Source of the DNA: Neobacillus cucumis
Lineage (GTDB): Bacteria; Bacillota; Bacilli; Bacillales_B; DSM-18226
NCBI RefSeq assembly: GCF_023715505.1
Contig: NZ_JAMBOH010000002.1
Coordinates: forward strand, 453,912 to 517,911
DNA length: 64,000 nt
Reading direction: 5' to 3'
Shown: positions 43,088-52,497 of the stretch, one piece after another
How the letters are laid out: every line of letters starts with the position of its first letter
Position numbering within the stretch: position 1 is the first letter of the stretch
Translations under genes and position numbers: made by a program
The notes under the pieces: generated by a model
Database searches by the model: none
The model's input: only the letters and a program-made list of their open reading frames with translations
Told to the model about the DNA's origin: nothing

Positions 43088-43855
43088 TTACATGATGGAA
43101 AAATAAATCCTTCTTACCTCTTCTGCCATCCATTCCAGATTATTCGGGACCTGAGGTATTCCGTAGCCAATATAAAGGGGAGTGGTTACAAAACGGGAGA
43201 CGATTTTTGCATAAATCTTATGATCTAAATGATTAAAAAAGACATTATAGCTTGTAGCCTTAAAAGGAAAATGATTCAGGATATAGTCAACGGCCTTTTG
43301 AATATACTCCGCAAACTCTTGCCTGTAAACGGTATCCTCCATTTCAACATTAAATTCATAAAAGCCCACGCGCGGCTTCGTTGACAAAGTAAACCGGACA
43401 CCATTTCGCTCAGCAATAACGAGACCCTCGAACATGTCATGTGATGCCTTTTCTCGATAATCAATATCATGTAAACCGACAATCTGCATATGTGGATGAG
43501 CAATCGTCCCTCCCGACAGCGGGCCATGATTTTTAAAAAAAATAACCGATCGGTACTGGCCCGTTTCCTCCATTTCAAACCAATGTTTAAGTCCGAAACG
43601 AATCAAGCGATGGAGATGCTCTTTTGAATAGGTCGATAAATCGCCATGGCAATCGTCTGTTTCAATTAATACGGTTTGATAAGCATTTTCTAGGACTGGA
43701 TATTTATTTTTCAAAAGAATGATTGGACCATCCACCGCAATGAGGTCTGTCAACTGGTCTCTTTCGCAAAAAGGACAAGCCTGTTCTTTGTTTCGAATAT
43801 TTTCTGGCTTCTTGACTCCGATAGACGTATTAAAATGAAGATGAGAATTTTCCAA
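43088..43855 (-). CDS. GalT-like HIT-superfamily protein (DUF4931)
   Basis: 255 residues. A zinc-type CPFCERDQ near residue 28 and the histidine-triad-like HPHMQIVG resemble galactose-1-phosphate uridylyltransferase, though only one half of GalT is present. The start is TTG with GGAG eight bases upstream. Likely a nucleotidyl transferase or hydrolase; substrate unknown. Solitary gene between rodA and uppP. Confidence 0.75.
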   Translation of the reverse strand: MENSHLHFNTSIGVKKPENIRNKEQACPFCERDQLTDLIAVDGPIILLKNKYPVLENAYQTVLIETDDCHGDLSTYSKEHLHRLIRFGLKHWFEMEETGQYRSVIFFKNHGPLSGGTIAHPHMQIVGLHDIDYREKASHDMFEGLVIAERNGVRFTLSTKPRVGFYEFNVEMEDTVYRQEFAEYIQKAVDYILNHFPFKATSYNVFFNHLDHKIYAKIVSRFVTTPLYIGYGIPQVPNNLEWMAEEVRRIYFSIM

Positions 43856-44060
43856 GACGCGTGCTCCTCTCAGGCAGGTATATACCTATTTTATGGGAGA
43901 AGACTGTTGGTTTGCACTTATTTTGATTCCATCCACAGACTTTTTCATTGACCAGCTTTCCCATATCCGCCTAAATCAGATAAGGATTTCATGAAATAGA
44001 ATTTTCTGCATATCTTTTAAATGTACAGGCTTAGATTATTTTTAGAATGAGAGGGAGCGT

Positions 44061-44843
44061 ATGTTAACAAAACTCGAAGCATTAATCCTTGGGATTATTC
44101 AAGGTTTAACGGAATTTTTGCCCATCAGCAGTACCGGACATCTTTACTTAGGGAGAAACTTATTTGGGCTTCAAGAAGCGGGACTGCTGCTTGACACCAT
44201 GCTGCATGTCGGGACATTATTAGCTGTTTTTGTTTTTTATAAGGACGAATTTATAAAGATACTCAAAAGGCCGTTTAGCAAACTAACCTTTCTATTAATT
44301 GTCGGGACTATTCCTGCTGTCGTATTTGGTCTTGCTTTTAAAGATTATATTGATGACATTTCGAAAACAGGTGTGACGATTGGCTGGGAGTTTTTAATTA
44401 CGGGGTTCTTCCTGTGGCTAGCCGATTCAGCGAAAAATGGTTATAAGAAAATGGACGATATCAATTATAAGGACGCCTTCATCATTGGCACCTTTCAGGC
44501 AGTTGCGATCATGCCAGCAATTTCTCGTTCCGGCATGACAATTGTAGCAGCACTATGGCGAAAATTAGACCGGGAAACAGCTGCTTACTTTTCATTTCTA
44601 TTATCAACTCCAGCGATTGCCGGTGCGATTGTTTTACAGACAAAGGATTTATTAGAAGGACAAGGCGAAGCGATTTCTTTATCTGCCTTACTTGTTGGTA
44701 TTGCTGCCTCTGCCCTTTTCGGTTATGTAGCAGTACGATGGATGATCGGCTATTTAAAAAATCATTCCTTAAAGCCATTTGCGATTTATGTTTGGGCATT
44801 GGGAATCCTTGTTCTATTCTTTCAATTCACGGGTAGATTCTAA
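44061..44843 (+). CDS. uppP: Undecaprenyl-diphosphatase UppP (BacA)
   Basis: Membrane phosphatase that recycles the undecaprenyl carrier and gives bacitracin resistance. The 260 residues show LGIIQGLTEFLPISSTGHL near the N-terminus and MPAISRSGMTIVAAL in the second repeat, both family signatures. GAGGGAGCGT precedes the ATG. Next to rodA, consistent with a cell-wall role. Confidence 0.95.
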   Translation: MLTKLEALILGIIQGLTEFLPISSTGHLYLGRNLFGLQEAGLLLDTMLHVGTLLAVFVFYKDEFIKILKRPFSKLTFLLIVGTIPAVVFGLAFKDYIDDISKTGVTIGWEFLITGFFLWLADSAKNGYKKMDDINYKDAFIIGTFQAVAIMPAISRSGMTIVAALWRKLDRETAAYFSFLLSTPAIAGAIVLQTKDLLEGQGEAISLSALLVGIAASALFGYVAVRWMIGYLKNHSLKPFAIYVWALGILVLFFQFTGRF

Positions 44844-44846
44844 AAA

Positions 44847-44872
44847 AATGCGACTCATCAGTGAGTCGCATT
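44847..44872. terminator. Bidirectional terminator between uppP and azoR
   Basis: Perfect 11-bp arms AATGCGACTCA / TGAGTCGCATT around TCAG, flanked by A and T tracts. Confidence 0.92.
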
Positions 44873-44877
44873 TTATA

Positions 44878-45540
44878 TTATATAGTAACCGATTCCTTGG
44901 CCATTTGTCTCGCTGCTTCGGCTGCCTGTTCTTTTGCTTTGGACATAATTTCTGGAATTTGTTTTGGAAAATGATCCATTCCTTCCGCAATCACGGTCTC
45001 CAAGCTCTCGAAACCAAGGAAATCAAATACCTTGCGTAAATAGCGGTCGCCAAACTCAAAGTCAACCATTGGCCCTGAAGAATAGATGCCTCCGCGAGTT
45101 TGGATATGAATCGCTTTTCTGCCAGTTAACAATCCTTTAGGACCTTCAGGGGTATTCGTAAAGGTCTTTTCCACAATAAATAAATTATCAATAAATTTTT
45201 TCAAAATAGACGGAGCGCCAAGATTCCAAATCGGTGTTACAAATACATAATAATCAGCGGCAATGAAACGGTCGGCAAGTTCGTGCATTTTTTCAAGTTT
45301 GGTCCGCTCTGCTTCTGATAATTGCTCTTTTGTATAGCCCATGAATGATAGTTTAGCCCGTGCGTATAAAAGATCCATGTCAATATCAGGGATGTCCATA
45401 TCATATAAGTGCCAGCGTTCAATTTCCACATCCGGCTGGGCAGCCTTAAACTCCTCTAAAAATACTCCCCCGATTTGCATCCCTTTTGATAATTTAATAT
45501 CATTTTTAGGGTTTGCTGTAATATACAAAAGTTTTGACAT
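44878..45540 (-). CDS. azoR: FMN-dependent NADH azoreductase
   Basis: 220-residue flavodoxin-like NADH:quinone/azo reductase (AzoR/AcpD family). Features: LLYITANPK...S, VTPIWNLGAPSILKKFIDNLF (flavin contact), and QTRGGIYSSGP. An intact homologue in function of the dead FMN reductase near 10.3 kb. Solitary. Confidence 0.9.
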   Translation of the reverse strand: MSKLLYITANPKNDIKLSKGMQIGGVFLEEFKAAQPDVEIERWHLYDMDIPDIDMDLLYARAKLSFMGYTKEQLSEAERTKLEKMHELADRFIAADYYVFVTPIWNLGAPSILKKFIDNLFIVEKTFTNTPEGPKGLLTGRKAIHIQTRGGIYSSGPMVDFEFGDRYLRKVFDFLGFESLETVIAEGMDHFPKQIPEIMSKAKEQAAEAARQMAKESVTI

Positions 45541-45654
45541 TTACATCCCTTCCCTTAGCCCATAAATTTTCCTACTATTACAATACTACAACAAAACATC
45601 TTGCTCACGAATGAACAAAAAGTGAAGTTTGTGACGAAAAGATGAAATATGAAA

Positions 45655-45690
45655 TGCGAAAGCGCCTTGATCAGGCGCTGCAGCTAGACA
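45655..45690. repeat. Dispersed palindromic repeat, short copy D
   Basis: GCGAAAGCGCCTTGATCAGG joined almost directly to GCGCTGCAGCTAGACA: the two conserved ends with the core missing. Confidence 0.75.
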
Positions 45691-45750
45691 TTTATCGATT
45701 TTAGAGGGAACACTTAGTTTTTTTCTGAACGATTCATGACAATTCCAAAC

Positions 45751-45780
45751 AAAACTTAACGAAACTTAACAAAACTTAAC
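45751..45780 (+). promoter_or_regulatory. Three 10-bp iterons AAAACTTAAC upstream of the tup regulator
   Basis: AAAACTTAAC, GAAACTTAAC, AAAACTTAAC in direct tandem, period 10 bp (one helical turn). They lie about 60-90 bp before the regulator ATG, near a TATATAAA element, and are candidate operators for its HTH domain. Confidence 0.55.
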
Positions 45781-45841
45781 AAAAATCACTGGTAATCTGC
45801 TATTCTTTATATAAAATGAACTGGAAAAAGGAGGGTGAACA

Positions 45842-46780
45842 ATGGATGAACGGGCTTATACTCCTGATGAAGTATCACAAATCTTTCAAATCTCCAAACA
45901 TACCGTTTATGAACTGATTAAAAGAGGTGAACTTCAAGCTTTTAAAATCGGAAATAAAATGAGAATCGAGCATGTAGAACTCGAACGCTATAAAGAAAGC
46001 ATGAAGGCGCCAGCTAAAAAAAGTGCTGATGCTCCCAACGTAATCAATATGCCAACAGTACCAATCCGCCTCTCCGGCAGCCATGATTTTCTTGTAGAAC
46101 ATTTTGCTAAACAAGCTGGAAGCGCTTTAAACCTTCAAATTCAGCCTTCCTTCATCGGCAGTTTGGAAGGTTTAATGATGCTTTACCGCGGCCAATGCGA
46201 TATTGCGGCCATTCACCTATTAGACCCAGCATCACAAGAGTATAATCTGCCTTTTATCCATCAGCTGTTTGTCTATGAAAATATTGCTGTTATGAGATTT
46301 GCTGCCAGACAACAAGGCTTCATTATCGCAAAGGGCAATCCGAAAAATATCCATAATTTTACGGACCTGACTAGAAAAGATGTTCAGTTTGTAAACCGTC
46401 AAAAAGGGGCAGGAACAAGATTTTTACTCGACTCCATGCTTTCGAACCACGGGATTAATCCAAGTAAGATTAGCGGCTACGCAAATGAAGAATGGAACCA
46501 TTTATCTGCTGCTTCCTACATAAATCGAGGCATGGCGGATGTAACGTTCGGCATTCAATCCGCCGCCAGTCACTTAGGTCTGGACTTTGTACCAGTTGCG
46601 CAAGAAAAATTTGACCTTGTTTTTCGTTTTACCCCAGAAAACAAGCAGCATTTACTATCACTAATCCATTATTTACAGTCCGCTAGCTTCAAAGATAGCC
46701 TGACAGATTTAGAAGGTTATTCAATTCAGGACTTAGGAAAAATTATCTACCAAACTAGTCAAACGGAGGAACTTATATGA
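45842..46780 (+). CDS. One-component regulator: excisionase-type HTH fused to a PBP-like domain
   Basis: 312 residues. The first 55 form an excisionase/MerR-like HTH (YTPDEVSQIFQISKHTVYELIKRGELQAFKIGNKMRIEHVELERY). From about 70 on is a periplasmic-binding-protein-like domain (LSGSHDFLVEHFAKQ...GTRFLLDSML) of the molybdate/tungstate type. It overlaps tupA by 4 bp (ATGA), so it is cotranscribed and probably senses tungstate or molybdate inside the cell. The B. subtilis YvgK-like regulators are similar. GGAGGGTGAACA before the ATG. Confidence 0.85.
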   Translation: MDERAYTPDEVSQIFQISKHTVYELIKRGELQAFKIGNKMRIEHVELERYKESMKAPAKKSADAPNVINMPTVPIRLSGSHDFLVEHFAKQAGSALNLQIQPSFIGSLEGLMMLYRGQCDIAAIHLLDPASQEYNLPFIHQLFVYENIAVMRFAARQQGFIIAKGNPKNIHNFTDLTRKDVQFVNRQKGAGTRFLLDSMLSNHGINPSKISGYANEEWNHLSAASYINRGMADVTFGIQSAASHLGLDFVPVAQEKFDLVFRFTPENKQHLLSLIHYLQSASFKDSLTDLEGYSIQDLGKIIYQTSQTEELI

Positions 46781-47643
46781 AAAAAAATCGTTTAGTTTAT
46801 GCCTTATTTGTTTTGATGCTTCTAGTTTTATCAGCCTGCGGAAACACCAATACAAAGGAAACTGCTACAAAAGAAAAAAAGACAGCTGCTAAACCGGCAC
46901 CCACGGAAATGATTCTTGCCACTACAACAAGTACGCAGGACAGCGGCTTACTGGATGTCATTATCCCCATGTTTGAAAAACAAAATAATGTCAAAGTAAA
47001 AGTGATTGCTGTCGGTACCGGCGAGGCATTAACGATGGGTACGAAAGGTGAAGCAGATGCCCTGCTTGTACACGCTCCAGCTGCCGAGAAGGCTGTCGTG
47101 GATGCAGGAGATGCGATTAACTATAAGCGTGTAATGTACAATGACTTTATTCTAGTAGGTCCTAAGGAAAACCCTGCTGGAGTTAGCGGCGATGATATTG
47201 TGGCTGCCTTTAAAAAGTTAGCGGAAACCAAAGCTACTTTCGTTTCACGCGGTGATGACTCAGGGACCAATAAAAAAGAACTGGCGATCTGGACAACTGC
47301 AAATATTAAACCAGCAGGTAAGTGGTATGTTTCAACCGGACAAGGAATGGGACAAACCTTACAAGTGGCCGCAGAGAAAAAAGGGTATGTGTTAACAGAC
47401 CGTGGAACATGGCTTTCCCAATCAAAAAATTTAGATACTTTAAAAATTGTCGTTGAAGGCGGCAAAGATTTAATGAATATTTATCATGTTATGGAAGTAA
47501 ATCCAGAAAAACACGATAAAGTGAATAGTACCGATGCTAAAAAGTTTGTAGAATTTATGGTAAATCCAAAAACACAAGATGTGATTGAGAACTTTGGTAA
47601 AAAGGAATTTGGTAGATCCTTATTCATTAAATATACCGAATAA
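46777..47643 (+). CDS. tupA: Tungstate ABC transporter binding lipoprotein
   Basis: 288 residues with a lipobox (LVLSAC, Cys21). The TupA-type pattern is clear: LATTTSTQDSGLLDVIIPMFEKQ, GTGEALTMGTKGEADALLVHAPAAE, FVSRGDDSGTNKKE, YVLTDRGTWLS. Molybdate is an alternative ligand, but the TTSTQDSGL and DDSGTN motifs favour tungstate. Followed by repeat copy E, then the permease. Confidence 0.85.
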   Translation: MKKNRLVYALFVLMLLVLSACGNTNTKETATKEKKTAAKPAPTEMILATTTSTQDSGLLDVIIPMFEKQNNVKVKVIAVGTGEALTMGTKGEADALLVHAPAAEKAVVDAGDAINYKRVMYNDFILVGPKENPAGVSGDDIVAAFKKLAETKATFVSRGDDSGTNKKELAIWTTANIKPAGKWYVSTGQGMGQTLQVAAEKKGYVLTDRGTWLSQSKNLDTLKIVVEGGKDLMNIYHVMEVNPEKHDKVNSTDAKKFVEFMVNPKTQDVIENFGKKEFGRSLFIKYTE

Positions 47644-47644
47644 G

Positions 47645-47757
47645 AAATGCGAAAGCGATCGTTTAGCGGCGTATGGACTGCAGAACTTTGACTTATCGCA
47701 GGAAAAGGGCGAAGTACACTAGCTTTTGATCGCTGGAGCTAGACAATTCTCAAAGAT
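47645..47757. repeat. Dispersed palindromic repeat, copy E (between tupA and tupB)
   Basis: GCGAAAGCGATCGTTTAGCG ... CTAGCTTTTGATCGCTGGAG, then CTAGACAATTCTCAAAG as in copy C. The outer arms pair (GCGATC / GATCGC). It lies inside the operon. Confidence 0.8.
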
Positions 47758-47805
47758 CAGAGTTGATCTATTGTTACAATGCACACCCCCTGGAGGCATG
47801 ACGTT

Positions 47806-48504
47806 ATGGAATTACTACTAGATGGACTGAAAAAAGCAATAGAGTTGATCCTTTCCGGCGATCAGGAAGTGTTAGCAATTACCGGGCTGACTCTAAAGGT
47901 CTGTCTCATTTCCATTCTCATTAGTACCATCATCGGACTGCCCCTTGGTATGCTACTAGGATTAACTAGATTTAAAGGCCGCAAAGCTCTATTAATTTTC
48001 ATAAATATTGGTTTAGGACTGCCTCCAGTTGTGGCCGGCCTCTGGATTACGATGCTCCTATGGCGCTCCGGTCCACTAGGAGATTTCTCCTTGCTCTATT
48101 CGCCGATAGCCATTGTCATGGCCCAAGTTTTAGTCAGCCTGCCCATCGTCACGAGCCTTACCTGTACAGCTTTTCAGCAGATCAGTGATAAGATGCTGCT
48201 GCAAATTAAGGCACTTGGGGCAACTAGAATACAAACATGGTTCATTCTGATCAAACAATTAAAGATGGCGATATTGGCAGCCATCATGGCCGGCTTTGGC
48301 CGAGTGATTGCTGAAGTAGGTGCCGCTATGATGGTTGGCGGCAATATTCAAGGTGATACCCGAATATTAACCACTACCATCGTCATGGAAGTTTCGAAGG
48401 GAAACTTTGACATTGCCTTAGCCCTCTCCTTTATTTTGTTGTCTGTTGCACTATTAATCACGGCAGCCTTAACATTTTTACAGCAAAGGAAGCGAATATC
48501 ATGA
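47806..48504 (+). CDS. tupB: Tungstate ABC transporter permease
   Basis: 232-residue membrane permease with about six helices and the EAA loop (QIKALGATRIQTWFILIKQLKMAILAAIMAGFGRVIAEVGAAMMVGGN). I start at the ATG after TGGAGGCATGACGTT; an upstream ATG would put this ribosome site inside the gene. Stop overlaps tupC by 4 bp. Confidence 0.85.
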   Translation: MELLLDGLKKAIELILSGDQEVLAITGLTLKVCLISILISTIIGLPLGMLLGLTRFKGRKALLIFINIGLGLPPVVAGLWITMLLWRSGPLGDFSLLYSPIAIVMAQVLVSLPIVTSLTCTAFQQISDKMLLQIKALGATRIQTWFILIKQLKMAILAAIMAGFGRVIAEVGAAMMVGGNIQGDTRILTTTIVMEVSKGNFDIALALSFILLSVALLITAALTFLQQRKRIS

Positions 48505-49274
48505 ACCCGTTAATTGAGCTAAAGAATATGACCTATAAGGTACAGCAGAAAACAATTCTTGATATTCCTTCATTCAAAATATATGATGGAGAAATTCTCG
48601 GGATGATGGGGCCGAACGGAGCTGGAAAAAGTACATTACTTAAAGTTCTTTCGTTCTTGGAAAAACAGTCAAGCGGGGAGATGGAGTACCGAGGGCAAAC
48701 CGTTCCATCTGGACAGGGACCTCTGGATTTGCGGAGAAGGTTTTCAGTTGCCCTGCAGCAATCCCTTCTATTAGATGGAACCGTCTTTCAGAATATCGCT
48801 TTAGGTTTGAAATTACGGAAAGTTCCCAAAGCAATGATCAGTGAAAAAGTAACTCATTGGCTGGAGTTGTTTGGGATCAGTCATCTAGCCAAAAAGAATG
48901 CCCTCTATCTATCTGGAGGGGAGGCACAGAGGGTCAACCTTGCCCGCGTGATGATCGTGGAGCCGGAAATTCTATTTCTTGATGAACCATTCTCAGCACT
49001 AGACTTCCCTACGAAGATCCGCTTAATGGAAGATTTTAAAAAGATTATAGAAGACACCAAAACAACCGCTGTGTTTGTCAGCCATGATTTGATGGAAATT
49101 CATTATCTTACTAACCGTTTAGCGATTATCGTCAATGGTCAAATGAAGCAGTCAGGGCCAACCAGGTTGGTCCTTGAACATCCTAATCCTTCCACGCAAT
49201 CCTTTCTAAATGAGTGGAAGAAATTCTATCCAGCATTAACGGACAATTCCTTTAAACAAGAAATAATGATTTAA
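48501..49274 (+). CDS. tupC: Tungstate ABC transporter ATP-binding protein
   Basis: 257 residues: Walker A (GPNGAGKST), signature LSGGEAQR, Walker B (ILFLDEPFSALD) and FVSHDLMEI. Overlaps tupB (ATGA). Last gene before a terminator. Confidence 0.87.
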   Translation: MNPLIELKNMTYKVQQKTILDIPSFKIYDGEILGMMGPNGAGKSTLLKVLSFLEKQSSGEMEYRGQTVPSGQGPLDLRRRFSVALQQSLLLDGTVFQNIALGLKLRKVPKAMISEKVTHWLELFGISHLAKKNALYLSGGEAQRVNLARVMIVEPEILFLDEPFSALDFPTKIRLMEDFKKIIEDTKTTAVFVSHDLMEIHYLTNRLAIIVNGQMKQSGPTRLVLEHPNPSTQSFLNEWKKFYPALTDNSFKQEIMI

Positions 49275-49283
49275 AAGAGCGAT

Positions 49284-49311
49284 ACAGTTCCTTTTTGGGG
49301 CTGTTTTTTTA
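49284..49311 (+). terminator. Terminator of the tup operon
   Basis: ACAGTTCC / GGGGCTGT (with G-T pairs) around TTTTT, followed by TTTTTTTAT. Confidence 0.75.
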
Positions 49312-49405
49312 TATTAATTTATAGTTGCCAAGATTTGCTTAATATTTTTTAGAAGAATAAAATAGGATTATACATAATTAAACTGGCTTTCAGGGGGAGT
49401 TTTCC

Positions 49406-50167
49406 ATGAAATATGCAATCATAACCGGGGCTTCGAAGGGCTTAGGAGAAAGTATTGCGAAACGCCTGTTACAGGAGCAAATTGCAGTCGTCTCTGTTTC
49501 CCGGACAAAAAATGAGGAGTTAAAAAACTTTGCACGCGCAAACGGGATTGAATATAAACATGTTTCTTGCAATCTCTCATTAGAAAAAGAAATACAAGAG
49601 GTCTTCATGGAGATTTCCCATTGTATTTTTGAAAAACACCCAACAGAGATTCTTTTATTTAATAATGCAGGCATGATTGAACCGATTCAAAAAGTAGGGA
49701 ACTTAGACCAAACTCCGGTCATTCGAAATATAAAAGTAAATCTGATTGCACCCATTCTAATTACTAATCTATTTTTAAGTAAGGCGCAATTAACGAATAC
49801 AAAAGTAACCGTTATCAACGTTACGTCCGGTGCGGCTGTCCGCTCGATTGAGGGCTGGAGTGTTTATTGCAGCTCAAAGGCTGGATTAAATATGTTCACC
49901 CAAACAGCGGCAATTGAACAGGCAGAATTGAAAACGAATAATACCATTATTGGCTTTAGCCCAGGTGTCATGGATACGAGCATGCAGAAAACGATCCGTT
50001 CTTCCTCCGAAGATGCCTTTAAGGAACTTGAAAAATTTAAAGAATATAAAGAAAAAAATTTGTTATTGGAAACCGATGCCGTTGCTCACGCCTTAGTTGA
50101 CCTAGTTTTTAGAGGAAACCCCGAAAGCGGAAGGGTTTACCATATTAAAGAATTAATAAATTCATAG
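49406..50167 (+). CDS. SDR oxidoreductase, benzil reductase-like (YueD type)
   Basis: 253 residues: ITGASKGLGESIAKRLL, NNAGMIEPI, VTSGAAVRSIEGWSVYCSSKAGLNMF (catalytic Tyr-x3-Lys as YCSSK), SPGVMDTSMQ. This matches sepiapterin-reductase-like SDRs such as B. subtilis YueD ((S)-benzoin-forming benzil reductase). AGGGGGAGTTTTCC before the ATG. Intact, solitary, true substrate unknown. Confidence 0.83.
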   Translation: MKYAIITGASKGLGESIAKRLLQEQIAVVSVSRTKNEELKNFARANGIEYKHVSCNLSLEKEIQEVFMEISHCIFEKHPTEILLFNNAGMIEPIQKVGNLDQTPVIRNIKVNLIAPILITNLFLSKAQLTNTKVTVINVTSGAAVRSIEGWSVYCSSKAGLNMFTQTAAIEQAELKTNNTIIGFSPGVMDTSMQKTIRSSSEDAFKELEKFKEYKEKNLLLETDAVAHALVDLVFRGNPESGRVYHIKELINS

Positions 50168-50170
50168 GAA

Positions 50171-50198
50171 AAAGGCCGTTCACAACATTGCGGCCTTT
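50171..50198. terminator. Terminator between convergent SDR and histidine kinase genes
   Basis: AAAGGCCG / CGGCCTTT arms with a 12-base loop, overlapping the kinase stop. Confidence 0.85.
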
Positions 50199-51570
50199 AC
50201 TCTTCCTGCGGAAACCATAAGGTAATGCTTGTTCCCTTATTGACCCTGCTCTTTACTTTTATTAATCCTTTATGGGCATCCATTAGGGCCTTCACAATGG
50301 AGAGACCGATTCCTACTCCGCCTGTTTTTCTGTCACGGGATTTGTCGCCTCGATAGAATCGTTCAAAAATATGGGGGATATCCTCTTCCGCCATACCGGA
50401 GCCTTCATCTTGCACCTTAAAACCAACGTACCCTTCTTTGTCGGTCACAACCGAAATCGTTACATTTTTCCCTTCCGGTGTGTATTTGAAAGCATTATTA
50501 AGCACATTTGATAAAATTTGCATCAGCCGGTCTTTATCTGCCTCAAATATTTCTTCCTGAAGGGGTTCTTCAATTTGCAGACCGACACCCTTTTCTTTAA
50601 AAATAGGTGAAAACATTTCCCATAAGGCCGCTAATACACTACCTGCCTCAAGTTCCATTTTATCAAGTCTTATTTGCGGATTCTCCGCTGCAAGCAGCTT
50701 TTCTAATTCGTTTACCAATCTTACTAAACGCATCAGTTCTTCATGACTTACCTGCAAACGCTGTGACGTTGGCTCCCAAATCCCATCCTGGAACGCTTCA
50801 ATTTGACTTCTTAATGTGGCAAGCGGCGTCCGAAGTTCATGAGCGAGGTCGCCTGTAAATTGCTTTCTCAGGATTTCCTCTTTCGCTAATGACTCAGCCA
50901 AATTATTAAAGGAAACGGCAATCTGCTTGACCTCCGTCGGCAGACCTTTTAAAGGAATGCGGATATCAAGATTATGCTGCTGCAGCTCACCTGCTGCAAA
51001 CGAGAGCTTCTTGAGGCCAGAAGTTAGTTTTTTAGAAAAAATCATACTAAAGATGACCGCTAAAACAATCGTTAAGCAAACGGCCGCCAATATATACAAT
51101 TGAATGGTTTGAATAAAGGTGTATTCATCATCAATTAAGCCTTCTGGGTAAATCGCTACCAGCTTCCCGATAATTGCATTGTCAACTTTCAAAGTATAGG
51201 TTTTACTATGCCAGTTTTCACCATCTGGCTCTGGTTCCGTTAATCCAAAGCTATTTAACATGCCGCGGATACTGGACGTATCCATCTGCATTTTCCCAAA
51301 TCGGTCATATAAACGGAAAAAAAGCTGGTCTGTCATCGCGTTTTCATGGAGCAGTCCATATACTGGGTCACTCGTGAAATGGCCATTTTTTCGATAGTCC
51401 TTTTCAATCTCGGTGATAATTCTATCTATCTTTTTTTCACGATTCCGATCTAAATAACTATTGAAGCTTTCTTCAAATCCATACTGGATAAAAAAACTGA
51501 CAATTAGAATTCCAATCATCGAGATAAGTACAAGATAAAAAAGGATTTTAGACCGTAGCGTTTGCAGCAT
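50197..51570 (-). CDS. Sensor histidine kinase (HAMP-HisKA-HATPase)
   Basis: 457 residues: N-terminal transmembrane helix, an extracytoplasmic sensor region (about 35-160), second helix, HAMP (about 180-235), phospho-acceptor His in FTGDLAHELRTPLATLR, N-box NVLNNAFKYTPEG, G1 VQDEGSGMAEEDIPHIFERFYRGDKS, G2 GGVGIGLSIVKAL. Coupled to the response regulator (23-bp overlap). BaeS-like; signal unknown. Confidence 0.93.
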   Translation of the reverse strand: MLQTLRSKILFYLVLISMIGILIVSFFIQYGFEESFNSYLDRNREKKIDRIITEIEKDYRKNGHFTSDPVYGLLHENAMTDQLFFRLYDRFGKMQMDTSSIRGMLNSFGLTEPEPDGENWHSKTYTLKVDNAIIGKLVAIYPEGLIDDEYTFIQTIQLYILAAVCLTIVLAVIFSMIFSKKLTSGLKKLSFAAGELQQHNLDIRIPLKGLPTEVKQIAVSFNNLAESLAKEEILRKQFTGDLAHELRTPLATLRSQIEAFQDGIWEPTSQRLQVSHEELMRLVRLVNELEKLLAAENPQIRLDKMELEAGSVLAALWEMFSPIFKEKGVGLQIEEPLQEEIFEADKDRLMQILSNVLNNAFKYTPEGKNVTISVVTDKEGYVGFKVQDEGSGMAEEDIPHIFERFYRGDKSRDRKTGGVGIGLSIVKALMDAHKGLIKVKSRVNKGTSITLWFPQEE

Positions 51571-52261
51571 CTAGTACCCCTCCAAATTTATAACCCATCC
51601 CAAAAACAGTGAGGATAAAGTCCGGCTGCCGTGAATCTACTTCTATTTTCTTGCGGAGATTTTTGATATGTGTATCCACACTCCGTTCATAGCCTTCATA
51701 ATACATGCCTTCATCCTGAATTTTTTCAAGCAAATCCATTCGACTGTAAACACGACCAGGATTGACTGCCATATTGGTCAATAATTTATACTCAATTGGT
51801 GTTAACGTCACATCTTCACCATTTACTGTTACTTCTTTTTTGACTAAATCAATGGACAGTTTTTTACCGTTAAATTCAAGGCGTTCTTCAACCTTATCTG
51901 CTTTTTTGACGCGTCTAAGAATCGCTTGAACCCGAACAACAACTTCCCTTGGACTAAAGGGTTTGGTTAAATAGTCATCAGCACCCATGACAATTCCGTT
52001 TATACGATCATCCTCTGCCGATTTCGCTGTCAGCATAAGGATGGGAACATCAGATTCTTTTCTCACCAGCCGGCAAACCTCTTCACCAGATATATCAGGG
52101 AGCATAAGGTCAAGAATCATTAAATCCGGTTCGATTGTTTTTGCCTTTTTCAAAGCATCTATCCCATTATCAGCACTATGGATTTCATAGCCCTCTCTCT
52201 CTAAATAAGCTTCGAGGACTTCTACTATTCTGCGTTCATCGTCCACTAATAGAATCTTCAT
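51548..52261 (-). CDS. OmpR/PhoB-family response regulator
   Basis: 237 residues: receiver domain with DDE..., phospho-Asp in LMILDLMLPD, Lys in YLTKPFSPRE; winged-helix DNA-binding domain (LTPIEYKLLTNMAVNPGRVYSR ... VDTHIKNLRKKIE). First gene of the two-component operon. Confidence 0.94.
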   Translation of the reverse strand: MKILLVDDERRIVEVLEAYLEREGYEIHSADNGIDALKKAKTIEPDLMILDLMLPDISGEEVCRLVRKESDVPILMLTAKSAEDDRINGIVMGADDYLTKPFSPREVVVRVQAILRRVKKADKVEERLEFNGKKLSIDLVKKEVTVNGEDVTLTPIEYKLLTNMAVNPGRVYSRMDLLEKIQDEGMYYEGYERSVDTHIKNLRKKIEVDSRQPDFILTVFGMGYKFGGVLDAANATV

Positions 52262-52326
52262 GAATCATCACTCCTCATACCCTTACTATACCACCAGCGG
52301 TCTGTGATGTTTGTAACTTCATAAAT

Positions 52327-52470
52327 TCACCACAACTTCTTCATAACATCTTCAATCTTTTTCGCTAAGATACTGGTGTAAAGAGAAATGACACCTCGAA
52401 ACTCCCCAAAGTTTTCGGTGATCGGCTCTTTATCGATCGAGTAGATTGGTTTTTCAGCCATCTTACTCAT
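52327..52470 (-). CDS. 47-residue small protein upstream of the response regulator
   Basis: Frame MSKMAEKPIYSIDKEPITEN, ending GVISLYTSILAKKIEDVMKKLW, preceded by AGAGG at a suitable distance and ending 65 bp before the response regulator. Codon pattern and charge look protein-like but I do not recognise it. It could also be a gene remnant. Confidence 0.4.
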   Translation of the reverse strand: MSKMAEKPIYSIDKEPITENFGEFRGVISLYTSILAKKIEDVMKKLW

Positions 52471-52497
52471 CCCAAAATTAACCTCTCTACTATAAAG

